Numbered from the stretch's first letter, positions 1-8,908 are shown. The stretch: DNA of 64,000 nucleotides from an uncultured Clostridium sp. (GCA_900553125.1 USCB01000006.1:1-64000); one strand, 5' to 3'. Notes: generated by a model from the letters alone, not told the origin. A program made the numbers and translations.

Positions 1-50
1 TTCTGATTGGGGACGGTTCTTTTCGCGAAAAGAACCGTCCCCAATCAGAA
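1..50. repeat. Perfect 50-bp palindrome, family A
   Basis: The two halves are exact reverse complements around TTCGCGAA, with the core arm TTGGGGACGGTTCTTTT. A second copy lies at 9811-9848. It sits just downstream of gpr on the minus strand and could act as a terminator or transcript stabiliser, but the recurrence of the same arm elsewhere suggests a dispersed REP/MITE-like element. Confidence 0.85.
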
Positions 51-55
51 ATTTC

Positions 56-989
56 TCACAAACTCATATTGATTCCTCTTGCTACAATATTACTCATATT
101 TTCAATAAGTTCATCAATCTCCTTAGGTGTAACTATCATATTATAATCACTAGGATTAAGAGCCTCCTTAATCTCCTCATAATTATCCTGCTCTTTAAGT
201 TTATTCAAATATTCATTAGACTTAGCCTCTTGTTGCAATTTCTCAATAAATAAATCCAAACAATCATTAACTAAAACAGCACTTTCTACGACTGTTGGTA
301 TTCCGAATTGCAACAACAGGAATTCCAAGAGTACTTTCAGATATTTCTTTTCTTGTATTTCCAACACCTGCACCTGGTACTATTCCTGTATCTGAAAGTT
401 GAATTGTACTACTTATTCTTTCTATACTTCTTGAAGCTAATGCATCAATTACTATTAATAGTTTTGGCTTTATTTCTTTTACAACTCCTTCTAATATTTC
501 TAAAGTCTCTATTCCTGTTGTTCCTAAAACCCCAGGAGATATTGCACTTACTGGTCTTGAATTTTCATCTATATATTGTGGTAAATATTTTATTATATGA
601 CGTGTTACATCTATGTCATTTATAACTTTTGGTCCTAATGAATCTGGTGTTACATACATATTTCCAAGTCCTACTACTAAAATATCATCTTTAAATTCAA
701 TATGTTTGTTTATAATTTCCTTAAGTTCTTCTGATAAAACTTCTGCTGATTTTTGGATTTCTGTTTCTTCTGCTAACCTTAATTTTTGTATATCTATTGT
801 TATATAAGTACCAATTGGCTTTCCTATTGATTGCTCACCATTTTGATTTGTAATATTTACTTTTGTAACTTTTAAATTTTCATTAATTTCTTTATTTTCT
901 ATTTCTACTCCATCTATTTCTTCTAAATTATTATTTTTTCTAAAGATATCTCTTCTTTCTAAAGCTAAATCTGTTCTAAAATTATACAT
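56..989 (-). CDS. gpr: Germination protease Gpr, read through a +1 shift at CGG
   Basis: Gpr (peptidase family A25) degrades the small acid-soluble spore proteins during germination. The N-terminus has the typical RTDLALE motif (residues 5-11), then GKPIGTYITIDI, LGPKVINDIDVTRH, SPGVLGTTGIET and VIDALASRS. The frame starting at ATG 989 runs into an early stop at 267 after GIPVVAI-R. The rest of the family sequence (GIPTVVESAVLVNDCLDLF) continues in the +1 frame to the TGA at 56-58. Removing one base in the CGG at 303-305 gives a continuous protein of about 310 residues, a normal size for clostridial Gpr. It is either a +1 frameshift gene or a one-base lesion. The first is favoured because six other frameshifts here have the same form. 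Confidence 0.9.
303..305 (-). other. In-frame CGG, +1 frameshift site in gpr
   Basis: The minus-strand codons are GCA ATT CGG AAT. Skipping the C gives GCA ATT GGA ATA CCA ACA, which restores the conserved AIGIPT of Gpr. The zero frame ends about a dozen codons later. Confidence 0.8.
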
Positions 990-1050
990 TAAAAAAGTCC
1001 TCCCTAAAGCTTATTTTTGCTTTTTAGAGAACTTTTTATTCATTATTTTT

Positions 1051-2712
1051 TTAAAATATTCCTATTATATTTCCATGTTTATCTACATCTATCATCTCAG
1101 CAGATGGAACCTTTGGAAGTCCTGGCATTGTCATTATTTTTCCACAATATATTACAATAAATTCTGCTCCATTTTTTAATGCTGCATCTTTTATGGTTAT
1201 AGAAAATTTTTCTTTACATTCTAAATTTTTAGCATCATCTGATAATGAATATTGCGTTTTTGCTATACAAATTGGCAAATTTGATTTTCCTAATTTTTCA
1301 ATTTTTTCAATATTTTTATTTGCAATCTCTGTATATTCTATTCTTTCTGCTCCATAGATTTTTTTTGCAACCTTTTCAATTTTGTTTTTTATACTATCAT
1401 TATCTTCATAAACAAACTTGAAATCTGTTTCTTTTTCTGAGATATTAACTATTTTTTTTGCAATATCTATTGCTCCATCTCCACCTTTTGCCCATCCTTC
1501 TACTACACTCATCATAATATTTCTTTTTGATAGGTCTTCTTCTATAAATTTAATTTCTTCATCTGTGTCAGTGTTAAATCTATTTAGTGCAACCACCACA
1601 TTTAGTCCAAATTCGCTTTTCATATTACATATATGTTTATATAAATTATGCATTCCATTTTTTAGTGCTATTAGATTCGGTTTTAAAATGTCTTCTTTTG
1701 CAACTCCACCATGATATTTAAGTGCTTTTATTGTTGCAACAATTACAACTACATCTGGTTTTAATCCAGCTTTTCTACATTTTATATCTAAAAATTTTTC
1801 TGCTCCTAAATCTGAACCAAATCCTGCCTCTGTAATTGCATAATCCCCCAATTTTAGTGCTAATTTTGTTGCCCTAACAGAATTACAACCATGTGCAATA
1901 TTTGCAAAAGGTCCTCCATGAATTATACAGGGTGTTCCTTCTAATGATTGTACTAAATTTGGATTTATTGCATCTTTTAAAAGAGCTGTCATTGCTCCTT
2001 CTGCTTTTATGTCTTTTGCATATACAGGTTCTTCTTCTTCATTGTATCCTATTATTATATTTCCTAATCTTCTTCTTAAATCATTTATATCATTTGCCAA
2101 ACATAATATAGCCATTATTTCCGATGCTACTGTTATATCAAACCCATCTTTTCTCGGAACAATTTTATTTTCTCCAGATAAACCTGTTTCGATACATCTT
2201 AATTGTCTATCATTTAAATCAACACATCTTTTCCATGTGACTGTTTTTATTTTCAATTCATTTCCAAAATAAATATGATTATCAATTAAAGATGCTAACA
2301 AATTATTTGCTGATGTTATTGCATGTATATCTCCTGTAAAATGAAGATTTATATCATCCATTGGTGCAATTTGTACCTTTCCTCCGCCTGTCGCTCCACC
2401 TTTCATTCCAAATACTGGTCCTAATGATGGCTCTCTTAATGCTAAAATCGAATTTTGGTTTATTTTGTTCAATCCATCTGCTATTGCAATTGATACTGTT
2501 GTTTTTCCTTCTCCTAATGGTGTTGGATTCATTGCAGTTACTAGTATTAATTTTCCATCTTTGTTTTCCTTTAATCTTGAAAACGCTTTTTGATTTATTT
2601 TTGCCTTATATTTTCCATATTGTTCTATTTCTTCTTCTAATAATCCGCATTTTTGGCTTATATTGTTAATATTTTGGAGCTTGGCTGCTCTTGCTATTTC
2701 TATATCTGTCAT
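1051..2712 (-). CDS. fhs: Formate-tetrahydrofolate ligase
   Basis: Makes 10-formyl-THF from formate, THF and ATP; it is the entry step of the methyl branch of the acetyl-CoA pathway and also supplies purine synthesis. The 553 residues are full length for the family. The nucleotide-binding motif TPLGEGKTT lies near residue 66, followed by the conserved REPSLGPVFGMKGGATGGG and NLHFTGDIHAI segments. The C-terminus has GKIMTMPGLPKVPSAE. The ATG at 2712 is preceded by a GGGGGA Shine-Dalgarno. FolD and a cyclodeaminase, which handle the next intermediates, are encoded at 40876-42279, not in one operon with it. Confidence 0.97.
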   Translation of the reverse strand: MTDIEIARAAKLQNINNISQKCGLLEEEIEQYGKYKAKINQKAFSRLKENKDGKLILVTAMNPTPLGEGKTTVSIAIADGLNKINQNSILALREPSLGPVFGMKGGATGGGKVQIAPMDDINLHFTGDIHAITSANNLLASLIDNHIYFGNELKIKTVTWKRCVDLNDRQLRCIETGLSGENKIVPRKDGFDITVASEIMAILCLANDINDLRRRLGNIIIGYNEEEEPVYAKDIKAEGAMTALLKDAINPNLVQSLEGTPCIIHGGPFANIAHGCNSVRATKLALKLGDYAITEAGFGSDLGAEKFLDIKCRKAGLKPDVVVIVATIKALKYHGGVAKEDILKPNLIALKNGMHNLYKHICNMKSEFGLNVVVALNRFNTDTDEEIKFIEEDLSKRNIMMSVVEGWAKGGDGAIDIAKKIVNISEKETDFKFVYEDNDSIKNKIEKVAKKIYGAERIEYTEIANKNIEKIEKLGKSNLPICIAKTQYSLSDDAKNLECKEKFSITIKDAALKNGAEFIVIYCGKIMTMPGLPKVPSAEMIDVDKHGNIIGIF

Positions 2713-2760
2713 ACTTTCCCCCTTTTTATTTAATTCAAATTTATACTAACACAAAAATAT

Positions 2761-2790
2761 AAATCCCGCAATAATTTTGCAGGATTTGTT
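2761..2790 (-). terminator. Hairpin after the L,D-transpeptidase gene
   Basis: On the minus strand AAATCCTGC pairs with GCGGGATTT around a short A/T loop, followed by a T-containing tract. It begins one base after the stop codon of the gene at 2792. The plus strand also has a T-rich tail, so it may work in both directions. Confidence 0.6.
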
Positions 2791-2791
2791 T

Positions 2792-3874
2792 TTATTTTAT
2801 TAATTGTTTTGAAGTTTCATCTTCATTTTCACCATCTGAGCCTGTTTCATTATTATTATCACTGTTTGTATTGCTGTTAGTATTTTCTGATGAATTTGTA
2901 TTATTTTCTAATGTATTATCATTTTCTCCTGATGTATTCGAATTATTTCCTGCTGATGTATTTCCTGTATCTTTTTCTTCCTCTGTTTTTGGAGGTTCAA
3001 GTGGTTTTGTATCTTCACTACCACCTTTATTTTCTTCTTTTTTATCCTCTTTTGGTTGTTCCACCGTACTAGATGCTGGCTCTGTATAATTTTTCCAAGG
3101 ATTGTTTGGTAATGGGTCTGTTGGGTCCCAGTTTCTACAAGTTTCATTTGAAGATATCTTTTGTGCTGATGGTTTTCCAAGAGGTCCAGGGTCACTTGAT
3201 GAATAAAATTCTACATATGTTCCACTTTCACAATTAGAATATATCCAATAAGCATCTGCTACTGTAAGTCTTATACATCCAGCTGAGGCCTTTGTTCCTA
3301 ATTTATCATATGCTACATATTTTAATGTATCTGGTGAGTTTGTTTTATATGGTACAGAGTGGAATAAGATATGTCCTGTTATTCTTGAACAGTATTGACC
3401 ATAAACTCCACCATTTAATTGATGCCATCTGTATTTATTACTCATTTTATATGTACCTGATGTTGGGGTTGCTTTTCCTGTTGAACATACCATTGCTCTT
3501 ACAGGTACTGTATATTTTCCGTTTTTATCTTTTTTATATACAGTTACAACATTTGCTCCATAATTTACTTTTATATAGTATGTTTCTTTACTATTTTTTT
3601 CTTCTTCCTCAGGATTTTCTACTTTTGTATCTTCTGCGTCTTCGTCCCAACTTGTATCTTCCGGATTTTCCACTGCATCTTCTTCGGTATTACTATTTTC
3701 TTCTGTTTCTTGTACTACTTCATTAACAGGTGCAGCTACTTCTTCTATTTTTGTTTTTGCAATATTATTTTTTTGTTTTTCCTTCATACATAACATGATA
3801 AATACTATAGCAGATATTATAATAGCTATCAATAAAATTATTTGTACCTTTTTATAATTACTTAAATTTTCCAT
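2792..3874 (-). CDS. Membrane-anchored L,D-transpeptidase (YkuD domain)
   Basis: Likely forms 3-3 cross-links in peptidoglycan. An N-terminal transmembrane helix (about residues 11-30) is followed by an acidic linker rich in E, N and D (about 40-95). The YkuD catalytic domain spans about 97-230, with HSVPYKTNSP and the catalytic motif ASAGCIRL carrying the cysteine nucleophile. The last 110 residues are low-complexity Asn/Ser/Thr/Glu sequence of the kind seen in wall-spanning tails. The ATG follows a GGGAAG Shine-Dalgarno. The product should face outside the membrane. The exact role (vegetative or spore wall) cannot be told from sequence. Confidence 0.92.
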   Translation of the reverse strand: MENLSNYKKVQIILLIAIIISAIVFIMLCMKEKQKNNIAKTKIEEVAAPVNEVVQETEENSNTEEDAVENPEDTSWDEDAEDTKVENPEEEEKNSKETYYIKVNYGANVVTVYKKDKNGKYTVPVRAMVCSTGKATPTSGTYKMSNKYRWHQLNGGVYGQYCSRITGHILFHSVPYKTNSPDTLKYVAYDKLGTKASAGCIRLTVADAYWIYSNCESGTYVEFYSSSDPGPLGKPSAQKISSNETCRNWDPTDPLPNNPWKNYTEPASSTVEQPKEDKKEENKGGSEDTKPLEPPKTEEEKDTGNTSAGNNSNTSGENDNTLENNTNSSENTNSNTNSDNNNETGSDGENEDETSKQLIK

Positions 3875-3915
3875 TTTTTTCTTCCCTTTTTATTTTTTAT
3901 ACCATTATTCTAGCA

Positions 3916-4770
3916 TTATTTATATTTATCGTCAATATATTTTTTTGTAATTTTGTAACCTTTATTATATAAATATTCAATATCACTCGTATCTAGCAAA
4001 CCTATCTTTTTGGTCGTAATTGTAATTAGTTCATCTATACCATCTAATTCGTAATTTGAAAGTTCGTGTTCCATTAAACTTATTGACCTAACAGCTATAT
4101 CTATTAAATTTTTACAACAATCACCTTTCTTTGATTTTGATGCAAAATTTATCCCTAATACCTTATCTGCTCCCATTTCTTTTAGCTCTCTCCATGCAAC
4201 ATTCTCTCTTACTCCACCATCTATTAATTGTTCTTTTCCATACATACATGGAGAAAAAACAACTGGAAAACTACAGCTACTTCTAACTGCTATATCAATT
4301 GGTGCATCTACTACATATCTTATTTCATCTGAAATATTTTGCCTAATTTCTTTTGAAGAAAATATAATTACTTCACCATTTTCCAAATTTACAGCAGGTA
4401 TCGCAATCGGTATTTTTAAGTCATTCATTTTATACACATTATTTTCTTTACATACATCTTTCATTGCCTTTGTCAAAAAGCTTCCACTATTTAATCCGTC
4501 AACAATTATTCTGCCTGTAAATAATAAACCTCCCACTATTTTAAATATATTTTTTATATCTATATATCTTACTTTTTTTAGATATTTTTTCAATGTTTTA
4601 TACATTTCATCACTAGAATAACCCAGAGCATATAATACTGCTATTATACTACCTGATGATGTACCTGCCACCATATCAAATTTTATATTATTTTCTTCTA
4701 ATGCTTTTAATGCTCCTATATGTGCAAATGCCTTTATCCCTCCTCCTGAAAAACATAGTGCTTTTTTCAT
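3916..4770 (-). CDS. Patatin-like phospholipase, RssA type
   Basis: A cytosolic serine acyl hydrolase of the patatin family, using a Ser-Asp dyad. It shows the oxyanion loop FSGGGIKAFAHIG at the N-terminus, the nucleophile elbow GTSSG and the catalytic Asp in IDGGVREN. About 284 residues is typical for bacterial RssA-like proteins. I start at ATG 4770 because GGAGG lies 8 bases upstream; the longer frame from TTG 4788 would bury that site. A terminator-like hairpin ends right at this ribosome binding site. The substrate is unknown. Confidence 0.92.
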   Translation of the reverse strand: MKKALCFSGGGIKAFAHIGALKALEENNIKFDMVAGTSSGSIIAVLYALGYSSDEMYKTLKKYLKKVRYIDIKNIFKIVGGLLFTGRIIVDGLNSGSFLTKAMKDVCKENNVYKMNDLKIPIAIPAVNLENGEVIIFSSKEIRQNISDEIRYVVDAPIDIAVRSSCSFPVVFSPCMYGKEQLIDGGVRENVAWRELKEMGADKVLGINFASKSKKGDCCKNLIDIAVRSISLMEHELSNYELDGIDELITITTKKIGLLDTSDIEYLYNKGYKITKKYIDDKYK

Positions 4771-4789
4771 ATCCTTTACCTCCAACAAA

Positions 4790-4832
4790 AACTCGAATTA
4801 CTAATATTATATTAATAATTCGGGTTTTTGTT
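4790..4832 (-). terminator. Hairpin between the 4837 gene and the patatin gene
   Basis: On the minus strand AAAAACCCGAATTA pairs with TAATTCGAGTTTTT, followed by GTT and then the patatin Shine-Dalgarno GGAGG. It looks like an intrinsic terminator for the upstream gene placed immediately before the next ribosome binding site. Confidence 0.7.
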
Positions 4833-4836
4833 ATTT

Positions 4837-5274
4837 TTATAGATATGTTTTTAATGTTTCTACACTATCTTCTTGCATCTTTACAAATTCATCTAGCAAA
4901 CTATGAATGTTTTTGTCTATATCTGGATTTTGATTTAATAGTCTTCTTCCTTCTATTATTCCCATATTAGTTCCATTTAATAATAGTTCTGATAAATTTG
5001 AATTACTTTTATCGCTCATTGCTTTCATTTGAACTCCCCACCATGTCATTACTTTGTTCATTGCACTTGTTTCATGTGGCTCTTTTTCATATGTGAATTT
5101 TTCGTACAGATTGTTTGCTCTTCTTGAGATGTCTTTGTATTTGTTATATTCTAGTTCTAGTGTTTTTTTGAAGTCTTCATCTCCTACTTTTTTTACGACA
5201 AATTCTATTGCATCCATTCCCATTGTGGCTCCTTTGTTTAATTCATCTAGTACATTTAAGTCATTATTTTCCAT
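4837..5274 (-). CDS. Small helical protein, possibly ferritin-like (DUF2383 type)
   Basis: 145 residues, almost entirely predicted helix. The pattern LNKGATMGMDAI near the N-terminus and the later NGTNMGIIEGRRLLNQ resemble clostridial proteins with a four-helix ferritin-like fold, but I see no convincing metal-binding E/H set, so the assignment is weak. The start is ATG 5274, with AAAGGAGG at good spacing; the frame open upstream to 5325 lacks a site. It is followed by its own terminator hairpin. Function unknown. Confidence 0.85.
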   Translation of the reverse strand: MENNDLNVLDELNKGATMGMDAIEFVVKKVGDEDFKKTLELEYNKYKDISRRANNLYEKFTYEKEPHETSAMNKVMTWWGVQMKAMSDKSNSNLSELLLNGTNMGIIEGRRLLNQNPDIDKNIHSLLDEFVKMQEDSVETLKTYL

Positions 5275-5345
5275 TTTGGTTCCTCCTTTGTTGTTAGTTT
5301 GTACAGTTTTTAGGAAATAATACAATTTTAAAAGACATTTAAAAT

Positions 5346-5380
5346 GAGAGCCGTTTTCAAAAGAATACGGCTCTTTCCCT
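5346..5380 (-). terminator. Hairpin after the ZIP transporter gene
   Basis: GAGCCGT and ACGGCTC arms around an A/T-rich loop lie between the ZIP stop codon and the next gene. The T tract is short on the minus strand, so efficiency is uncertain. Confidence 0.5.
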
Positions 5381-5386
5381 TATATA

Positions 5387-6184
5387 TTACCCTAAAGCAA
5401 CATCTAAAATCATCATTAATACGAATCCAAAAATTAACCCCAATGTTGCTAAGTTTTTATTTTCAAGTATTGATTCAGGTAACAACTCCCTTGCCGCAAC
5501 TGCAATCATAGCACCAGCAGCAAATGAAAGAAGTACTGGCAAAATGATTCTTATTTTCATAACCAATATTACACCTACTACAGCAGATATTGGTTCAACC
5601 AAAGCAGAGCCTTGACCTAGCATAAAACTTTTAAATCTCGAAAAACCTTCATTTCTGAGTGGCAAAGCCACTGCAGCACCCTCTGGAAAATTTTGGATTC
5701 CAATTCCCAAAGCCAACATTATTGCTCCTATTAAAGTCATTCCAGGTACTCCACTTGCAATTCCACCAAATGCAACACCTATTGACATTCCTTCTGGTAT
5801 ATTGTGTATAGTTATTGCAGATACCAATAAAATACTTTTCTTTAAAGAAACTGAACTTCTTAAATTACCTCTATTTTTTAATGCTTTATCCAAAAATTTA
5901 TCTGATAATAATACAAATAATGCTCCTACTGTAACTCCAATAGCCGGTAACATCCAAGCTATGTAGCCAAGTTCTACAGATAAATCTATTGCAGGTGCAA
6001 GTAATGACCAAAATGATGATGCAATCATTACACCTGCACTAAATCCTAATATTGTATTTAATACTTTTTTATTTAACTCTTTAAAAAAACATACTACAAG
6101 TGAACCAAGTGCAGTTATTCCCCAAGTAAATATTGTTGCTATTAGTGCTTGAATTATTGGATTTAAATTTTCAAACCAATTCAA
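5387..6184 (-). CDS. ZIP family divalent metal transporter
   Basis: An integral membrane importer of zinc or related divalent metals (ZupT/GufA group). The 265 residues form about eight hydrophobic segments. The hallmark metal-binding helices are present: HNIPEGMSIGVAFG (about residue 130) and QNFPEGAAVAL (about residue 165), each with the N/H-x-P-E-G core. The start is a TTG preceded by GGGGTG. It stands alone between two hairpins, so it is probably monocistronic. Metal specificity cannot be read from sequence. Confidence 0.93.
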   Translation of the reverse strand: MNWFENLNPIIQALIATIFTWGITALGSLVVCFFKELNKKVLNTILGFSAGVMIASSFWSLLAPAIDLSVELGYIAWMLPAIGVTVGALFVLLSDKFLDKALKNRGNLRSSVSLKKSILLVSAITIHNIPEGMSIGVAFGGIASGVPGMTLIGAIMLALGIGIQNFPEGAAVALPLRNEGFSRFKSFMLGQGSALVEPISAVVGVILVMKIRIILPVLLSFAAGAMIAVAARELLPESILENKNLATLGLIFGFVLMMILDVALG

Positions 6185-6256
6185 TTTTATTCACCCCATT
6201 GTATATTATGTCAAAATAGTTAATATAGTTATATTTTTTGTAAAAATTTGCCAAAT

Positions 6257-6288
6257 AAAAAAGCCCAATAACTTATGGGCCTCTTTTC
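6257..6288 (-). terminator. Rho-independent terminator of the HlyD-like gene
   Basis: On the minus strand AGGCCCATAA and TTATTGGGCT form a stem followed directly by TTTTTTATTT, just after the stop of the gene at 6306. Confidence 0.85.
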
Positions 6289-6305
6289 AACCAATATGGT
6301 TTATA

Positions 6306-7061
6306 TTACATTTTACCAACTAAATTTTTATCCTTGTTTTTATTAACAACTGTAGTTGTAGACTTAACAATTTGAACACTATCCCCTACATTCAATCCAT
6401 AAGTAATTTCCACATAATAGTCATCAGATATCCCTGTTGTAATATAAACCTGTTTCGCCGTGCCATCACCTTGAACAACATCAACATAGTCTTTTCCTTC
6501 TTCATCTTTTTGAATAGCCTCAACAGGAATACCTACAACATTTTCCGCTTTTTCAATAATTACAGTACAATTTGCTTGCATGTTTTCTTCAAGTCTTTCA
6601 TCTGGATTTGTTATTTCTACATTTAAGGTTGATTTATTATTAATATCTTTATTTATTTTTATTACTTTTCCAACATAATTTAATGTTTCCTCATCTTTTT
6701 TTATTAAAATCTCAACATCCTGATTTTCTTTTGCCTTTTCTAAGTTTTTATCTTCTATAGCTAAAGTAATTTGATATGTTTTTTCTACATTTTCACTATT
6801 ATTTTCTGTTTCATTTACATTTTCTTTATCTTCTGAATCTGTATCAATTAAAGATTCTTTTTCCTTATACTCAACATTTCCTGTTCCTGTTAATGTATTT
6901 TTTATTGTAACTGTTGATGCTTTCATTTCAATTATACTTGTAGTTGTAACTGTACTTTCTCCTACGTTTTTAGTTTTTTGACTTACAACAATACTATATC
7001 CCAAAGAAATTGCTAAAGCTATCCCCATTATTAATATAATTATCCAAGATTTATCTTTCAT
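6306..7061 (-). CDS. HlyD/RND-type periplasmic adaptor-like protein, orphan
   Basis: Resembles membrane fusion proteins of MacA/YknX type, which link an inner-membrane exporter to extracytoplasmic partners. One N-terminal transmembrane helix (about residues 7-27) is followed by a beta-rich extracellular part. The C-terminal third carries the family pattern VVGIPVEAIQ...YVDVV...VYITTGISDDYYVEITYGLNVGDSV. At 251 residues it is shorter than usual: the coiled-coil hairpin and much of the lipoyl region are replaced by an Asn/Glu-rich stretch. No ABC transporter or permease gene is adjacent, which is unusual for this family. Confidence 0.8.
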   Translation of the reverse strand: MKDKSWIIILIMGIALAISLGYSIVVSQKTKNVGESTVTTTSIIEMKASTVTIKNTLTGTGNVEYKEKESLIDTDSEDKENVNETENNSENVEKTYQITLAIEDKNLEKAKENQDVEILIKKDEETLNYVGKVIKINKDINNKSTLNVEITNPDERLEENMQANCTVIIEKAENVVGIPVEAIQKDEEGKDYVDVVQGDGTAKQVYITTGISDDYYVEITYGLNVGDSVQIVKSTTTVVNKNKDKNLVGKM

Positions 7062-7137
7062 CTAATCGCCTCTCTATAAAAAACTTCCCTTATTATAAAT
7101 TAAAATTCCTAAAAATACAACCTTTTTTCAATTTTTA

Positions 7138-7204
7138 TTCTGTAATTCATAATAAAATCTGGAACTGTGGAGCCAGTGTCCAGATTTTATTACGAATTAC
7201 AGAA
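7138..7204. repeat. Long imperfect inverted repeat between divergent genes
   Basis: Two 27-base arms beginning TTCTGTAATTC and ending GAATTACAGAA match except at one position, and the loop pairs further (ACTG/CAGT). The arms differ from palindrome families A and B. It lies in the 230-bp space between the adaptor gene and tsaE. Confidence 0.8.
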
Positions 7205-7290
7205 TTTTTATTGCCGAAAACTTAAATTTGTAGTATCATATTAAATATGATAAAAAGCCTATATAACTTATTTATGGAAAGGAATATCTT

Positions 7291-7764
7291 ATGAAATCAA
7301 TTAATATAAAATCAACTTCAAGTAACCAAACAATGCATATTGCAAAAATTCTTGCAAAATACCTATCTAAAGGCGATACTATTGTTTTAACAGGTGAACT
7401 CGGTTCTGGGAAAACAAAATTCACAGAAGGATTTTTAAGTTTTTTTGGATTAGAAAAAGAAATATCTAGTCCAACATTCAATATTGTAAATGAATATATA
7501 TCAAACTCCGTAAATATCTACCATTTCGACGTTTACAGACTATCAGATACAGAAGAATTTTATGCAATTGGTGGAGAAGAATATTTTGAAAAAGGAATCT
7601 GTTTAATAGAATGGGGTGAATTAATAGAAGACGCTCTACCTTTTGAATATATGCATATTTCATTTGAAAAACTGGAAGATGAACCAGATTCACGCATATT
7701 AAGAATCGAAACTTTAGGACAAAAATATGAAACTATTTTAGACAAATTAAAGGAGGAAATTTAA
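7291..7764 (+). CDS. tsaE: tRNA t6A biosynthesis ATPase TsaE
   Basis: TsaE is the ATPase that supports the TsaB-TsaD complex in making N6-threonylcarbamoyladenosine at position 37 of ANN-decoding tRNAs. The Walker A motif GELGSGKT (about residue 35) is followed by SPTFNIVNEY and the HFDVYRL and LIEWGE motifs. At 157 residues it is normal length. It starts an operon in which tsaB follows with 1 bp between the genes; tsaD is not in this window. Confidence 0.96.
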   Translation: MKSINIKSTSSNQTMHIAKILAKYLSKGDTIVLTGELGSGKTKFTEGFLSFFGLEKEISSPTFNIVNEYISNSVNIYHFDVYRLSDTEEFYAIGGEEYFEKGICLIEWGELIEDALPFEYMHISFEKLEDEPDSRILRIETLGQKYETILDKLKEEI

Positions 7765-7765
7765 A

Positions 7766-8470
7766 TTGAAAATTTTAAGTATTACAACATCTAGCAAAAT
7801 CTGTGGAGTTGCCATTTTAGAAGACACTTCTATTATAAAAGAAATAAATTTAAACAATGGGTTAACACATTCAGAATCTCTAATGCCACTAATTAAACAG
7901 ATATTCGAAGAAACCGATTTAACTCTTTCTGATATAGATTTACTAGTTTCTGATATAGGACCTGGTTCATTTACAGGTATTCGTATTGGGGTTTCAACTA
8001 TCAAGGCTTTTGCTGATAGTATAGGAATTCAAGCTATTGGAGTAAATTCATTAGATAGTCTTACATATAATTGTGAAAATATGGGAATTATATGTTCTTT
8101 AATTGATGCTAAGAAAAATAATGTATATTGTGAAATGTATGAAAATATTTTAAATTCTGCTTTTAGTCATATAGTCAGACGTAAAGCATCTTTTGAAAAT
8201 ATTGAAAATTTACTTTCAGAAATAAAAAAAATTAATCCAAATTATAATATAACATTTGTCGGAGATGGAGCCTGTGCTTATAAAGATATTATTTTAAAAT
8301 ATCTACCATCTGCTAACTTTATAGAAAATAATAACCTATCTGCCTCTAAAGTTGGCTTTGCCGGATTATATAACTATATGACTCAAAATGTTCAAGACGT
8401 AATGCCTCTATACCTTAGAAAATCTGAGGCAGAGAAAAATATGGAGGAAAAATTAAATGGAGCAAAATAA
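7766..8470 (+). CDS. tsaB: tRNA t6A biosynthesis protein TsaB
   Basis: TsaB is the inactive ASKHA-fold partner that dimerises with TsaD. The N-terminal strand motif ILSITTSS and the signature SDIGPGSFTGIRIG (about residues 60-75) are clear. The start is a TTG eight bases after AAGGAGG; no better ATG is available. Its 3' end overlaps the start of rimI by 14 bp, indicating translational coupling. At 234 residues it is of normal length. Confidence 0.95.
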   Translation: MKILSITTSSKICGVAILEDTSIIKEINLNNGLTHSESLMPLIKQIFEETDLTLSDIDLLVSDIGPGSFTGIRIGVSTIKAFADSIGIQAIGVNSLDSLTYNCENMGIICSLIDAKKNNVYCEMYENILNSAFSHIVRRKASFENIENLLSEIKKINPNYNITFVGDGACAYKDIILKYLPSANFIENNNLSASKVGFAGLYNYMTQNVQDVMPLYLRKSEAEKNMEEKLNGAK

Positions 8471-8908
8471 TTTTGATATTGATTTTATGAAACTTGATGA
8501 TTTAGAAAATATAAAAGATATTTTGGAAGGTGAGTTTGATGATTTTTGGAATTACAGTATTTTTAAAAGTGAATTAAAAAATCCAAATTCAACTTATTTC
8601 GTCGTAAAATGTGATGAAAAAATCGTTGGATTTGCTGGCGTCTTAATTGTTTTAGATGAATCTGATATTACTAATATTGTTGTCAAGAAATCTTTTAGAG
8701 GTATGCGGAATTTCAAATTTGCTTATGAAAAAATTGATTGATTTTTGTTACCAGAAAAATATTAAAAAAATCAATTTAGAAGTTTGCTCTGTAAATAGTG
8801 TTGCTATTTCTCTTTATAAAAAATGGGGATTTAAGCAGGTCGGATGTAGAAAAGGTTATTATCGTGATGGTGATGGATTGTTGTTCAATTGGGACCGGGT
8901 CTTTTTAG
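8457..8908 (+). CDS. rimI: Ribosomal protein alanine N-acetyltransferase RimI, +1 shift at CGG
   Basis: A GNAT enzyme that in the best-known case acetylates the N-terminal Ala of ribosomal protein S18; tsaB-rimI pairing is common. The ATG frame from 8457 reads through the first half (FVVKCDEKIVGFAGVL) and ends soon after NIVVKKSFRG-M. The acetyl-CoA loop and the second half (GISNLLMKKLIDFC, LEVCSVNSVAISLYKKWGF, KGYYRDGDGLLF) are in the +1 frame. The junction is an in-frame CGG at 8706. A second in-frame CGG at 8896, inside a repeat, would shift to a TAG at 8906 and give 149 residues, the usual RimI length. Unshifted, the protein would run to 8982. Confidence 0.88.
8706..8708 (+). other. In-frame CGG, +1 frameshift site in rimI
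   Basis: The codons GGT ATG CGG AAT become GGT ATG GGA ATT TCA when the C is skipped. This restores the R-G-x-G-I acetyl-CoA binding loop. Confidence 0.8.

Noticed and set aside
2908..3195. Lysine-rich open frame inside the L,D-transpeptidase gene
   Set aside because: Shadow frame of the low-complexity tail; no independent start site or homology.
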